From NCBI GenBank assembly GCA_947442115.1, contig CANEVK010000174.1:1-6035 (forward strand): a stretch of 6,035 nt of DNA, in the 5' to 3' direction. Positions 1 to 6,035 of the stretch are shown in pieces. A model generated the notes under the pieces. The model had not been told where the DNA came from. It ran no database searches and saw nothing but the letters and a program-made list of their open reading frames with translations. The position numbers and the translations under genes are program-made. This DNA comes from Bacteriovoracaceae bacterium (GTDB taxonomy: Bacteria > Bdellovibrionota > Bacteriovoracia > Bacteriovoracales > Bacteriovoracaceae). Each line of letters starts with the position of its first letter. The stretch's first letter is position 1.

Positions 1-1282
1 TGCGGTCTTTTTTCATTTGATCCTTGGTGAGTTCCACCGTCGGAAGAAGACCGAAATTAATATTAGAAGGACAGGGCTTTTCAATGGTCATAATGTAGTT
101 CACCAGGGCGCCCATGGCGGTTTCTACCGGAAACCGTATAGCTTCTAGCCCCATTATTCGTCGCAAAACTTGGAAGGCGACATAAAGACCCATAGAGGCC
201 GACTCAGTGTAACCTTCGACTCCTGTAATTTGTCCGGCAAAATAAAGTTCAGGATATTTTTTACTTTTGAGATCAAAGTCTAAGAGCTTTTTTGCATTTA
301 AAAATGAATTGCGGTGGCAAGATCCCAAATGAATAAAACTGGCCTCTTGAAAACCTGGAATCATTCGGAATACACGAACCTGCTCTTTATAGGTCAAGCG
401 AGTCTGAAATCCGACGAGATTATAAGCCGATCCGAGTAAATTTTCTTTACGTAGCTGAACCACAGCGTAGGGCCATTTTCCATTGATATCCGGCTCTAAT
501 CCAACTGGTTTCATGCAAGAAAAACGCGCGGTATCCTTGCCTCTTTCGGCCATGAGATCAATAGGTAAACAAGATTCAAAAAATTTCCAATCTTCAAAAT
601 CCTTAGGGGCGACTTTCTCGGCACGGGCGAGCTCATCGACGAAGGCGTAGTACTCTTCTTTAGTCATGGGAGCATTTAAATAATCCCCGCCTTCTTCAAT
701 ATCTTTGTGGCGGTCTTTAAAATACATTTTGGATATATCTAAACTATCTGCATCCACGACTGGTGCAATGGCATCGTAGAAATAAAAATCATCTCCAGAA
801 ACTTCCTTAAGAATCCACTCCTCAAGCGACTTCGTTGTCAGTGGGCCAGTGGCAATAATCACATAGTTACATTCAAAATCTTTTTTAAGCTGCAAAGGAT
901 CTGAAGCTTCGGCCTCTACGACTCTAATCAGCGGGTGAGACCTAAGTCCTTCAGTGACGGCGGCAGAAAAAAGCTCACGATCAACCGCAAGAGCGTCACC
1001 GGCCGGGACTGCATGCTTGAGAGCATTTTCAATAATGTAAGATCCCATAGACTTCATTTCATTTTTTAAAAGACCATGGGCCGAATGTGGATCAAGAGAC
1101 TTGAGTGAATTAGTGCAAACAAGTTCCGCAAAATTTTTAATCTTTTGCGCAGGATTAAGTTTGATGGGCTTACTTTCTACTAAGACCACACCAATTCCAT
1201 GACGGGCCAAAAACATGGCCGCCTCAGATCCGGCAAGGCCGGCACCAATAACAAGAACACGTGAAGTAGATGAGTTGTGCAT
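1..1282 (-). CDS. trmFO: TrmFO, methylenetetrahydrofolate-tRNA (uracil-5-)-methyltransferase (3' end off window)
   Basis: This is a cytosolic flavoenzyme. The family uses FADH2 and 5,10-methylene-THF to make 5-methyluridine at position 54 of the tRNA T-loop. I read 427 codons leftward with no stop, so the C-terminus (probably 10-40 residues) lies off the left edge. Visible landmarks are the N-terminal FAD dinucleotide-binding motif GAGLAGSEAA (residues 13-22), the family signature FAELVCTNSLKS with Cys56, FFESCLPIDLMAERG with Cys238, and the C-terminal FAD segment YFAGQITGVEGYTESASMG (347-364). Cys56 and Cys238 align with the functional cysteines near 53 and 226 of the Bacillus enzyme. I chose the ATG at 1282 because a GAGAGAG purine tract lies just upstream. 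An in-frame ATG at 1303 would add seven residues but has no Shine-Dalgarno. The gene is divergent from nadE. Folate-type TrmFO, rather than SAM-dependent TrmA, fits Gram-positives, cyanobacteria and delta-type proteobacteria. Confidence 0.96.
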   Translation of the reverse strand, partial: MHNSSTSRVLVIGAGLAGSEAAMFLARHGIGVVLVESKPIKLNPAQKIKNFAELVCTNSLKSLDPHSAHGLLKNEMKSMGSYIIENALKHAVPAGDALAVDRELFSAAVTEGLRSHPLIRVVEAEASDPLQLKKDFECNYVIIATGPLTTKSLEEWILKEVSGDDFYFYDAIAPVVDADSLDISKMYFKDRHKDIEEGGDYLNAPMTKEEYYAFVDELARAEKVAPKDFEDWKFFESCLPIDLMAERGKDTARFSCMKPVGLEPDINGKWPYAVVQLRKENLLGSAYNLVGFQTRLTYKEQVRVFRMIPGFQEASFIHLGSCHRNSFLNAKKLLDFDLKSKKYPELYFAGQITGVEGYTESASMGLYVAFQVLRRIMGLEAIRFPVETAMGALVNYIMTIEKPCPSNINFGLLPTVELTKDQMKKDR

Positions 1283-1285
1283 ATT

Positions 1286-1292
1286 CTCTCTC
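1286..1292 (-). promoter_or_regulatory. Ribosome binding site of trmFO
   Basis: The minus strand reads TTGAGAGAGAAT directly before the ATG at 1282. The GAGAG core sits about 5 nt from the start codon. It is a modest match to the anti-Shine-Dalgarno, but it favours this ATG over the in-frame ATG at 1303, which has only an AT-rich leader. Confidence 0.5.
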
Positions 1293-1317
1293 AAGAAAGG
1301 CATTTTTAGGCTATAGT
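1289..1317 (+). promoter_or_regulatory. Possible promoter of nadE (good -10 only)
   Basis: TATAGT at 1312-1317 matches the -10 consensus at five of six positions and precedes the nadE ATG by about 58 nt. At 17 nt spacing the -35 position holds TCTCAA, a poor match, so an activator or another sigma factor may be needed, or the true promoter may be elsewhere. It sits head-to-tail against the candidate trmFO promoter. Confidence 0.28.
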
Positions 1318-1327
1318 TTATAGGGCC

Positions 1328-1357
1328 GTGATACCTCTTTTTAAAGCAGAGTGTCAA
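1328..1357 (-). promoter_or_regulatory. Candidate sigma70-type promoter of trmFO
   Basis: On the minus strand there is a perfect -35 hexamer TTGACA (1357-1352). An 18-nt spacer separates it from TATCAC (1333-1328), a 4/6 match to the -10 consensus. Transcription would start near 1321 and give a leader of about 40 nt before the trmFO ATG. The exact -35 is the strong part of the call and the -10 is mediocre. The promoter lies upstream of the nadE ATG, in what would be the nadE leader. Confidence 0.45.
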
Positions 1358-1375
1358 GTAAATGGGGCAATTTAT

Positions 1376-3127
1376 ATGAAAACAATGATACACCTTCACC
1401 AAACTCATCATACAGTAGCGGATTTTAAGTCGATTTTTGAAACTTTGATTAAAGCCTTAAATCAAGATGGCCTTCACTTATTTCCTGAACTTTACCTCTG
1501 TGGCTACCCCCTACAAGACCTGGTTCTTCAGCGATCATTTATTGAGGCTTACCTAAAAATGGAAGATAAAATTCATGATTGGGCAAAAAAACAAAAAGGG
1601 AACTGGCGGGCCCTTGCTGGGGGTCTGAAATATGAATTGGAATCTGATGGTGTCCCCAGAAAAATACATAATATCATTCTAGAAATTGTGCCTGGCGAGG
1701 GTGTCAAGGTCCTCTATGCGAAGAGACTACTGCCAAATTATGATATTTTTGATGAACAGAAGTACTTTTCACCAGGTAAGCAAAATTGTTTTTATGAGTA
1801 TAACAATGAGATCTTTGGTCTTCAGATTTGCGAAGATATGTGGGCCTCATCCTTTCATGAAGTAGATCCGTGTGAGCTGATGCTCAAGGAAGCTGAAGTT
1901 AAAAGTTTAAAATTAAGGGCGATCATCAATCTGAGTGCTTCGCCCTTTGAAGCCACTAAAAAAGCCAAGCGACTTGAGCGGGCCCAAACCATTTCAGAAA
2001 TGTTCAGGGCCCCCTTCATTTATCTCAATCGCGTTGGAGGAGAAGATGAAATTCTTTTTGATGGAACAAGTTTTATTTTAAATGGTGCCGACCTACAGCT
2101 TGAACTTGATTCATTTAAGGAAATTCATGCATCTTATGAAGTACAAGAATTTAAGCCTTCAGAAAAAATAGTGAAAACTCAAAAGACTGAAAATACCTGG
2201 GAAAGCCTGTTCTCCCCGAGAATTAATACTCACACAAGACCGGCCGTTCTTAAATCTTGGACTGATGAGGAGTGCCTAGAGGTCCTCAAGGCCCTCCAGT
2301 TTGGGCTCCAAGAGTATGCACGAAAAAGCGGATTTAAAAAATTTCTCATTGCTCTTTCCGGGGGCATGGATTCGGCCCTCGTTCTGGCCATCACAAAATT
2401 ATGCCTTAAAGCTGATCAGAGCGTAGAAGCGATTTATATGCCAAGCATTCACTCAGCTGTCCTAAGCACCCACTTGTGCGAAGAAATGTGTCGCAGATTA
2501 GAAATGCCGTTGTCCTACTTTCCCATAAAATTTCTCCATTCGACGGTCAGAAATGCCTTCACTCAAAGCTTTTCTGAAAGTTTTACAGGTCTCACGGACG
2601 AGAATATCCAGAGCCGTTTACGGGGAACTTTACTTTATACTCGATCCAATCAGACTGGTGCTATGGTCATCAATACTTCAAATAAATCGGAACTCGCAGT
2701 TGGGTACTCGACCCAGTATGGAGACTCCGTCGGTGCCATCTCTTTACTTGGAGACCTTTATAAAACAGAGGTTTACCAACTTGCTGAGTTCATCAATCGC
2801 CATTTTAATTCACCTATCCCAGAGGAAATTATCTCGAGAGGTCCATCAGCAGAACTCAGAGAAAATCAACTCGACCAAGACTCCCTTCCCCCTTATGCGG
2901 TACTCGACACTATCCTTGAGGGAATCTTAAGTTATCGTCTTGGCCCCACTGAACTACAGGATCTTGGCCTGCCTGAAAAAGACATTAGAAAAGTTCTGGA
3001 GCTCTACTCAAAATCAGAGTATAAAAGAGCTCAGTTTTGCCCGATCTTAAAAGTGAAGGCAAAAAGCTTTGGCTTCGGCTACAGAGTACCGATAAGTAAA
3101 AGCTATCAATATCAACTTGATTTTTAG
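1376..3127 (+). CDS. nadE: Glutamine-dependent NAD+ synthetase
   Basis: NadE makes the last step of NAD synthesis, the ATP-driven amidation of deamido-NAD+ (NaAD), with ammonia released from glutamine (EC 6.3.5.1). The protein has 583 residues and is full length for the two-domain type. The N-terminal nitrilase-like amidase domain (about 1-260) shows the Glu-Lys-Cys triad: E38 in FPELYLCGYP, K116 in YAKRLLPN and C152 in LQICEDMW. The GGEDEILFDGTSF segment follows at 221-233. The C-terminal synthetase domain (about 300-583) carries the ATP pyrophosphatase P-loop SGGMDS (328-333), ENIQSRLRGTLL (409-420), NTSNKSELAVGY (433-444), RGPSAELRENQLDQDSLPPY (488-507) and the terminal EYKRAQFCPILKV. I start at the ATG at 1376, with GGGG 8 nt upstream. 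An upstream GTG at 1328 is open in frame, but its 16 extra residues do not resemble the family and it has no ribosome binding site. The next gene follows after 11 nt. Confidence 0.97.
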   Translation: MKTMIHLHQTHHTVADFKSIFETLIKALNQDGLHLFPELYLCGYPLQDLVLQRSFIEAYLKMEDKIHDWAKKQKGNWRALAGGLKYELESDGVPRKIHNIILEIVPGEGVKVLYAKRLLPNYDIFDEQKYFSPGKQNCFYEYNNEIFGLQICEDMWASSFHEVDPCELMLKEAEVKSLKLRAIINLSASPFEATKKAKRLERAQTISEMFRAPFIYLNRVGGEDEILFDGTSFILNGADLQLELDSFKEIHASYEVQEFKPSEKIVKTQKTENTWESLFSPRINTHTRPAVLKSWTDEECLEVLKALQFGLQEYARKSGFKKFLIALSGGMDSALVLAITKLCLKADQSVEAIYMPSIHSAVLSTHLCEEMCRRLEMPLSYFPIKFLHSTVRNAFTQSFSESFTGLTDENIQSRLRGTLLYTRSNQTGAMVINTSNKSELAVGYSTQYGDSVGAISLLGDLYKTEVYQLAEFINRHFNSPIPEEIISRGPSAELRENQLDQDSLPPYAVLDTILEGILSYRLGPTELQDLGLPEKDIRKVLELYSKSEYKRAQFCPILKVKAKSFGFGYRVPISKSYQYQLDF

Positions 3128-3135
3128 AGGGAGGA
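3128..3135 (+). promoter_or_regulatory. Strong Shine-Dalgarno for the lysine-rich protein gene
   Basis: AGGGAGGA begins immediately after the nadE stop codon and contains GGAGG 4 nt before the ATG at 3139. It is the best ribosome binding site in the window. This suggests the small protein is translated efficiently and independently of nadE on a shared transcript. Confidence 0.75.
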
Positions 3136-3138
3136 ATC

Positions 3139-3555
3139 ATGAGTGAGCAACAACCACAAGGTCAAAAAGAAAAAGTTATGGGCAAAATTAATGAGATCAA
3201 AAAGAATGTAGAATCATTTATTGCCGATGTTAACGTCAATGAGCTGAAAGAAAGTCTCAATACAATGGTTAAGGATGCTCAGAAGGATTTCAACAAACTC
3301 GTTGATAAAGATCTTGGCAATTTGAAATCTAAATTCCAAAAAGAAAAATCTGTTTTAGAAAAGAAAGCTAAGAAGTTTTATGATAACCACAAAAAAGAAA
3401 TCTCAGCTCTTCAAAATAAGTTTGAAAAGATGGTAAAAAAAGCAGAAAAAAAACCTGCTGCTAAAGCTGCCCCAAAAGTAGCGACAACGAAAAAAAAAGT
3501 GAATAAGAAAGTTGTTGCCGCAAAGAAGGCAACAAAAAAAGTGTCAAAAAAATAA
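3139..3555 (+). CDS. Small lysine-rich protein with histone-H1-like C-terminal tail
   Basis: I do not recognise a named family. The 138 residues include 39 lysines but no arginine, tryptophan or cysteine. Residues about 10-103 are charged, probably helical and partly coiled-coil (KINEIKKNVESFIADVNV, then FQKEKSVLEKKAKKFYDNHK). Residues 104-138 form a low-complexity Lys/Ala/Val/Pro tail (KKPAAKAAPKVATTKKK and onward to KKVSKK), like eukaryotic H1 tails and bacterial H1-like or AlgP-type proteins. No signal peptide or membrane segment is seen, so it should be cytoplasmic. A role in binding DNA, RNA or another polyanion is inferred from composition alone; a phasin-like or other structural helical protein is an alternative for the N-terminal part. 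It sits 11 nt after nadE with a strong Shine-Dalgarno and is followed within 10 nt by an intrinsic terminator, so it is probably the last gene of a nadE operon. Its high expression is inferred, not shown. Confidence 0.82.
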   Translation: MSEQQPQGQKEKVMGKINEIKKNVESFIADVNVNELKESLNTMVKDAQKDFNKLVDKDLGNLKSKFQKEKSVLEKKAKKFYDNHKKEISALQNKFEKMVKKAEKKPAAKAAPKVATTKKKVNKKVVAAKKATKKVSKK

Positions 3556-3563
3556 GTTGAAAT

Positions 3564-3591
3564 GGCCCGAGCAATCGGGCCTTTTTTTTTT
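3564..3591 (+). terminator. Rho-independent terminator of the nadE operon
   Basis: There is a perfect 7-bp GC-rich stem: GGCCCGA at 3564-3570 pairs with TCGGGCC at 3575-3581. It closes on a GCAA loop (GNRA type) and is followed by ten T residues at 3582-3591. It starts 8 nt after the stop of the lysine-rich protein gene. On the minus strand the hairpin also lies just past the stop of the cyclase gene, but there it is followed by ATTTCAACTTATTTTTTT, with no immediate T tract. Termination in that direction would therefore be weaker. Confidence 0.93.
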
Positions 3592-4924
3592 AGGCAACAA
3601 CCTCTGAGATATGAAAGACCTTGCCCCGGCCAGATTTTTTAGACAAATACATCATTTTATCTGCAAACTCGATCATTGATTTAGAGCTTTGAGCATCTCT
3701 CGGATAATCAGCAATCCCGATCGAAAGTGAGAGTTTATAGGGAATACCACCTTCAATTTGAAACTCTGATCCTTTAACTGCATCTGAGATTCTTATGGCT
3801 ATTTTTTTAGATTCCTCAATTGTTGACTTGGGCAGAAGAACAATAAATTCATCTCCCCCATACCGATAAATCAGATCCTGCCCACGGAGTTGGTTTCTTA
3901 AAACTTTGGCCATATCGATGAGAAGCTGACTTCCAACGACGTGACCGTACTGATCATTCACATTTTTAAAATAATCAATATCGATAAAAAGAAGTGAAAA
4001 GGTATTTTTTTTAGTCTCATTTTCTGAAATGTAAAAATCCAAGTCTTCAAGGAGCTTTCGCTGATTAAAGAGACCGGTCACTTCATCAGTCAGTGAAAGC
4101 CAGCGCGTTTGTTCCCTTTTCTTAGAATCAGATAAAATTGAAAGAGAGGTTTTTAAAACATTACTTAAATAATCACTTAGTATTTCATGTGTCCCAAATT
4201 CGGATAGGTTTTTTGCCAAAACGTAGGAAAATTTTTGCTCCCCAGTTTTGATCAGAAAATGAAATTCATTTTTAATAAATCTCAATCCAAAAAAAAGTCC
4301 CATTGGATCTTTTATAAAACGAAGGATCCTTTTTTCTTGATGGGCCGTGAATTGAAACTTCTGCCTAAAATCTGACATCATTTCAAATTCTGAGGAGTAA
4401 AGAACATGCTGCTCGAGATTAAAAAAGAGATTGAGATATTGATTCAGCGTAACTGATATCTCTTCAATCGATGAGAAACTCTCTGGACGCGAAAAGAGAT
4501 GCAAAACAGCGCGCTCAGGGTTCCACTGACCACTCTGAATGACTTCATGGAGTTGTAGACGATAGATGATGGTCCGCAGCTCACTCTCCTCAATAGGAAG
4601 AGATAAAAAATCGAACAGACCAACTCTGAAGGCTCCCACAAGACCATGATTATCAATTCGAGACGACATGAGGATAAGTGCCGCCTGTGGTAATTCAATT
4701 GAAATTTTTCTTATATCTTGAATCGTCTTTTGCGATTGGCGATTAGAATAAAAAAAGACAGCATCAATTTTATTTTTATTAATACCACCTATTTCATCTA
4801 GCTCATGAAGAAAAGTAAGCCTAAAACCAGGACTATTTTCTGCCAAATAAGACCGAATCGTTTCTATACTGAAAGAATCGAGTCCGATAGCGAGAATTTC
4901 AAGGCCTTGACTTCTCTTATTCAT
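3590..4924 (-). CDS. Diguanylate cyclase with degenerate receiver-like N-terminal domain
   Basis: This protein makes the second messenger c-di-GMP from two GTP. It has 444 residues with no signal peptide or membrane helix. Residues about 1-130 look like a response-regulator receiver fold: the segments LEILAIGLD, KIDAVFFYS, AALILMSS and GLFDFLSLP match its beta-strand positions. The phosphoacceptor Asp position appears to be Tyr59/Ser60, and the usual Lys of the KP motif is Leu109, so phosphorylation is unlikely. Residues about 131-270 are unassigned and could be a divergent GAF-type sensor. The GGDEF domain (about 275-440) has LTDEVTGLFNQR (278-289), metal-binding FIDIDYFKNVND (313-324), the catalytic GGDEF (356-360), and an RGQD inhibitory I-site (347-350) exactly five residues before it. 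Catalysis and product inhibition are therefore expected. The ATG at 4924 is 6 nt after the upstream coiled-coil gene and has only a weak Shine-Dalgarno, which suggests translational coupling. No EAL domain is present. Confidence 0.95.
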   Translation of the reverse strand: MNKRSQGLEILAIGLDSFSIETIRSYLAENSPGFRLTFLHELDEIGGINKNKIDAVFFYSNRQSQKTIQDIRKISIELPQAALILMSSRIDNHGLVGAFRVGLFDFLSLPIEESELRTIIYRLQLHEVIQSGQWNPERAVLHLFSRPESFSSIEEISVTLNQYLNLFFNLEQHVLYSSEFEMMSDFRQKFQFTAHQEKRILRFIKDPMGLFFGLRFIKNEFHFLIKTGEQKFSYVLAKNLSEFGTHEILSDYLSNVLKTSLSILSDSKKREQTRWLSLTDEVTGLFNQRKLLEDLDFYISENETKKNTFSLLFIDIDYFKNVNDQYGHVVGSQLLIDMAKVLRNQLRGQDLIYRYGGDEFIVLLPKSTIEESKKIAIRISDAVKGSEFQIEGGIPYKLSLSIGIADYPRDAQSSKSMIEFADKMMYLSKKSGRGKVFHISEVVA

Positions 4925-4930
4925 TCAATC

Positions 4931-6035
4931 TTACATATCTATATTTTTCTTCAAAGCTTCAAGAGCATTTGATTTATCAGACTCATCTTCTAAAACAGAG
5001 ATCGCACTTCGCAGGGTTTTTATCGCCTTATCTAGTTTATCTTCTAGCTCAAAGCGACTTTCAACAGAACGCTTTTCCTGAACCGAAATCGACTCCATAT
5101 CAAACTCCATGGCATCAATTTTTCTTTTAAGTTCCAGAATTTTTAAATCTCTATGACGAATCTGAGTCTCAGAATCGGCTTTCAAGAGCTCTAGTTTTTG
5201 CTCTAACTCTCGTTCACGCATTTGAACTCGCTTCAGGTCAATTTTATTTTTCTGAGAGACTTTATCCATCTCAACCATCAAAATTTTATTTTTCTCTTCA
5301 ATAATTAATTTCTTCTCATCATAAACTTTTAATCTATCTTTCAATTCATTAATTTCATCATTCAATTTTTTTCTAATAATTGAAAGCTCAATTTTCTTTT
5401 CATCTAATTCAGCTCTCAAGGTTAAAACATTTCTATTTTGAGATAACTTGTCTTCCTCAAGTTTATCAATTTTATGGAGCAATTCTTCCCTGTCAGTTCT
5501 TAGATTTGAAAGTGTGGCCTGCATCCTTTCCATCTCTGCAGAATAGGCGACTTTAATATCATTTAAATCTTTGCCCACATCGCCCTGATAAGCTGTCCTT
5601 ACCTCATTAACTTGTGGAGAAGATTTTGAAGCTTGGGTACTGGTTGCGATGGCCGGTTCTTTGACTTCCTTTTCTTTGGATTTTTTCTTCGATTTTTCTT
5701 CTTTAATTTCTGGCTCTTCATGGCCAAAATTCAAACTATCGAGGTCCAAATCATCTGAGACTAAGGGCTTATCTAAGTCACTGTCAAGATCACTTTCTAG
5801 ATTAGTTTTTAGTTCTAAATCAGCTTCTGATCCAAGATCCGCTTCAAATGAAAGTGATTCAACTGCATTTTCTTGAGTCCCCAAATCATCTAAAGCAAAA
5901 TCATCTCCACCTAAACTCAGCTCATCTCCACCTAAATTCAGCTCATCTCCACCTAAACTCAGCTCATCTCCACCTAAACTCAGCTCATCTCCACCTAAAC
6001 TCAGCTCATCTCCACCTAAACTCAGCTCATCTCCA
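4931..6035 (-). CDS. Acidic-repeat coiled-coil protein (5' end off window)
   Basis: I do not recognise a named family. The frame is open from the right edge to the TAA at 4931-4933, giving 367 residues in the window; the true start lies outside. In order it shows six tandem heptapeptides GDELSLG (in-window residues 1-42), a degenerate seventh copy GDDFALD (43-49), and an acidic Leu/Asp/Ser/Glu-rich stretch to about residue 108. A short basic patch EEKSKKKSKEKEVKE (112-126) and a Ser/Thr/Ala linker follow. A long charged coiled coil, about residues 157-350, comes before the C-terminus KKNIDM. No transmembrane segment is visible. The TTG at 5884 could be taken as a start, but the reading frame continues upstream through the same acidic pattern, so that TTG is an internal Leu codon. 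The diguanylate cyclase gene begins 6 nt downstream. A scaffold or localisation role is inferred from architecture and operon position only. The unseen N-terminus could be a receiver, PilZ or other domain. Confidence 0.9.
   Translation of the reverse strand, partial: GDELSLGGDELSLGGDELSLGGDELSLGGDELNLGGDELSLGGDDFALDDLGTQENAVESLSFEADLGSEADLELKTNLESDLDSDLDKPLVSDDLDLDSLNFGHEEPEIKEEKSKKKSKEKEVKEPAIATSTQASKSSPQVNEVRTAYQGDVGKDLNDIKVAYSAEMERMQATLSNLRTDREELLHKIDKLEEDKLSQNRNVLTLRAELDEKKIELSIIRKKLNDEINELKDRLKVYDEKKLIIEEKNKILMVEMDKVSQKNKIDLKRVQMRERELEQKLELLKADSETQIRHRDLKILELKRKIDAMEFDMESISVQEKRSVESRFELEDKLDKAIKTLRSAISVLEDESDKSNALEALKKNIDM
4985..5566 (-). other. Coiled-coil-coding segment
   Basis: This encodes about 194 residues that are almost entirely helix formers, rich in Lys, Glu, Leu, Asp and Arg, with hydrophobic residues at roughly 3-4 spacing. 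Examples are REELLHKIDKLEEDKL, IIRKKLNDEINELKDRL and RERELEQKLELLKAD. There is no proline or tryptophan in the stretch. Homodimerisation as an extended rod is the usual behaviour of such segments. The exact boundaries are by eye. Confidence 0.75.
5901..6035 (-). repeat. 21-bp in-frame tandem repeat encoding GDELSLG heptapeptides
   Basis: Six complete 21-nt units (starting at 5901, 5922, 5943, 5964, 5985 and 6006) and a 9-nt partial unit reach the right edge of the window. They are identical except for one change, T for C at 5937, which turns a Ser codon into Asn in the unit 5922-5942. The array is in frame within the coiled-coil gene, so loss or gain of a unit would alter length without a frameshift. 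Its other end is not visible and the copy number is a minimum. Identity at synonymous positions too points to recent expansion or ongoing homogenisation by slippage or recombination. Confidence 0.97.

Noticed and set aside
1328..1375. A GTG start for nadE that would add 16 residues.
   Set aside because: The added residues do not match the family N-terminus and have no ribosome binding site. The ATG at 1376 begins where NAD synthetases normally begin and has a purine tract upstream.
2553..2930. A plus-strand open frame of 125 codons.
   Set aside because: It lies wholly inside nadE in another frame, across conserved synthetase motifs, and its translation resembles no protein.
4444..4698. A minus-strand open frame of 84 codons.
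   Set aside because: It is an alternative frame inside the cyclase gene, with no ribosome binding site and no recognisable product.
5649..5876. A plus-strand Ser-rich open frame of 75 codons.
   Set aside because: It is the antisense of the acidic, Asp/Ser/Leu-rich part of the coiled-coil gene. Its composition is explained by the complementary codons.
5882..5884. A TTG start for the coiled-coil protein.
   Set aside because: The frame stays open upstream to the window edge with the same acidic repeat character and no Shine-Dalgarno precedes the TTG, so the gene starts off window.
5901..6035. The GGDEL strings in the repeat look like GGDEF catalytic motifs of a diguanylate cyclase.
   Set aside because: They recur every seven residues in a low-complexity acidic stretch with none of the surrounding GGDEF-domain fold, so this is a coincidence of composition. 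The real GGDEF domain is in the adjacent gene.
5901..6035. A CRISPR array, because of short regular direct repeats.
   Set aside because: The 21-bp units are directly tandem with no spacers and keep an open reading frame.

Overview
The window most resembles an AT-leaning genome of the Bdellovibrionota / former Deltaproteobacteria, perhaps near Bacteriovoracaceae. This placement is an inference. It rests on a folate-type TrmFO, a GGDEF regulator beside an acidic-repeat coiled-coil protein, and a lysine-rich histone-H1-like protein; no taxonomic marker gene is present. Coding density is very high. The longest non-coding stretch is the 93 bp between the first two genes, so no gap over 300 bases needs explaining.

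Layout. (1) 1-1282, minus: trmFO, the FAD/folate-dependent tRNA U54 methyltransferase; its C-terminal end is cut by the left edge. (2) 1283-1375: a compact divergent control region with candidate promoters for trmFO (leftward) and nadE (rightward). (3) 1376-3127, plus: nadE, a complete two-domain glutamine-dependent NAD+ synthetase. (4) 3139-3555, plus: a small protein with a helical N-terminal part and a Lys/Ala-rich H1-like tail, 11 bp after nadE and probably cotranscribed. (5) 3564-3591: a strong intrinsic terminator that ends this operon and runs into the stop codon of the convergent gene. (6) 3590-4924, minus: a diguanylate cyclase with a degenerate receiver-like N-terminus, an unassigned middle region, and an intact GGDEF active site with I-site. 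(7) 4931-6035, minus: a long coiled-coil protein whose N-terminal part lies off the right edge. Where it enters the window it carries at least six near-perfect 7-residue acidic repeats (GDELSLG).

How the genes work together. The left half is housekeeping (tRNA modification, NAD synthesis) plus a probable nucleic-acid-binding basic protein. The right half is a two-gene leftward operon, with a 6 bp gap, in which an acidic-repeat coiled-coil protein is encoded just upstream of a c-di-GMP synthase. The most interesting inference is that the coiled-coil protein may act as a scaffold or localisation partner for the cyclase. The most striking sequence signal is the 21-bp tandem repeat at the right edge.
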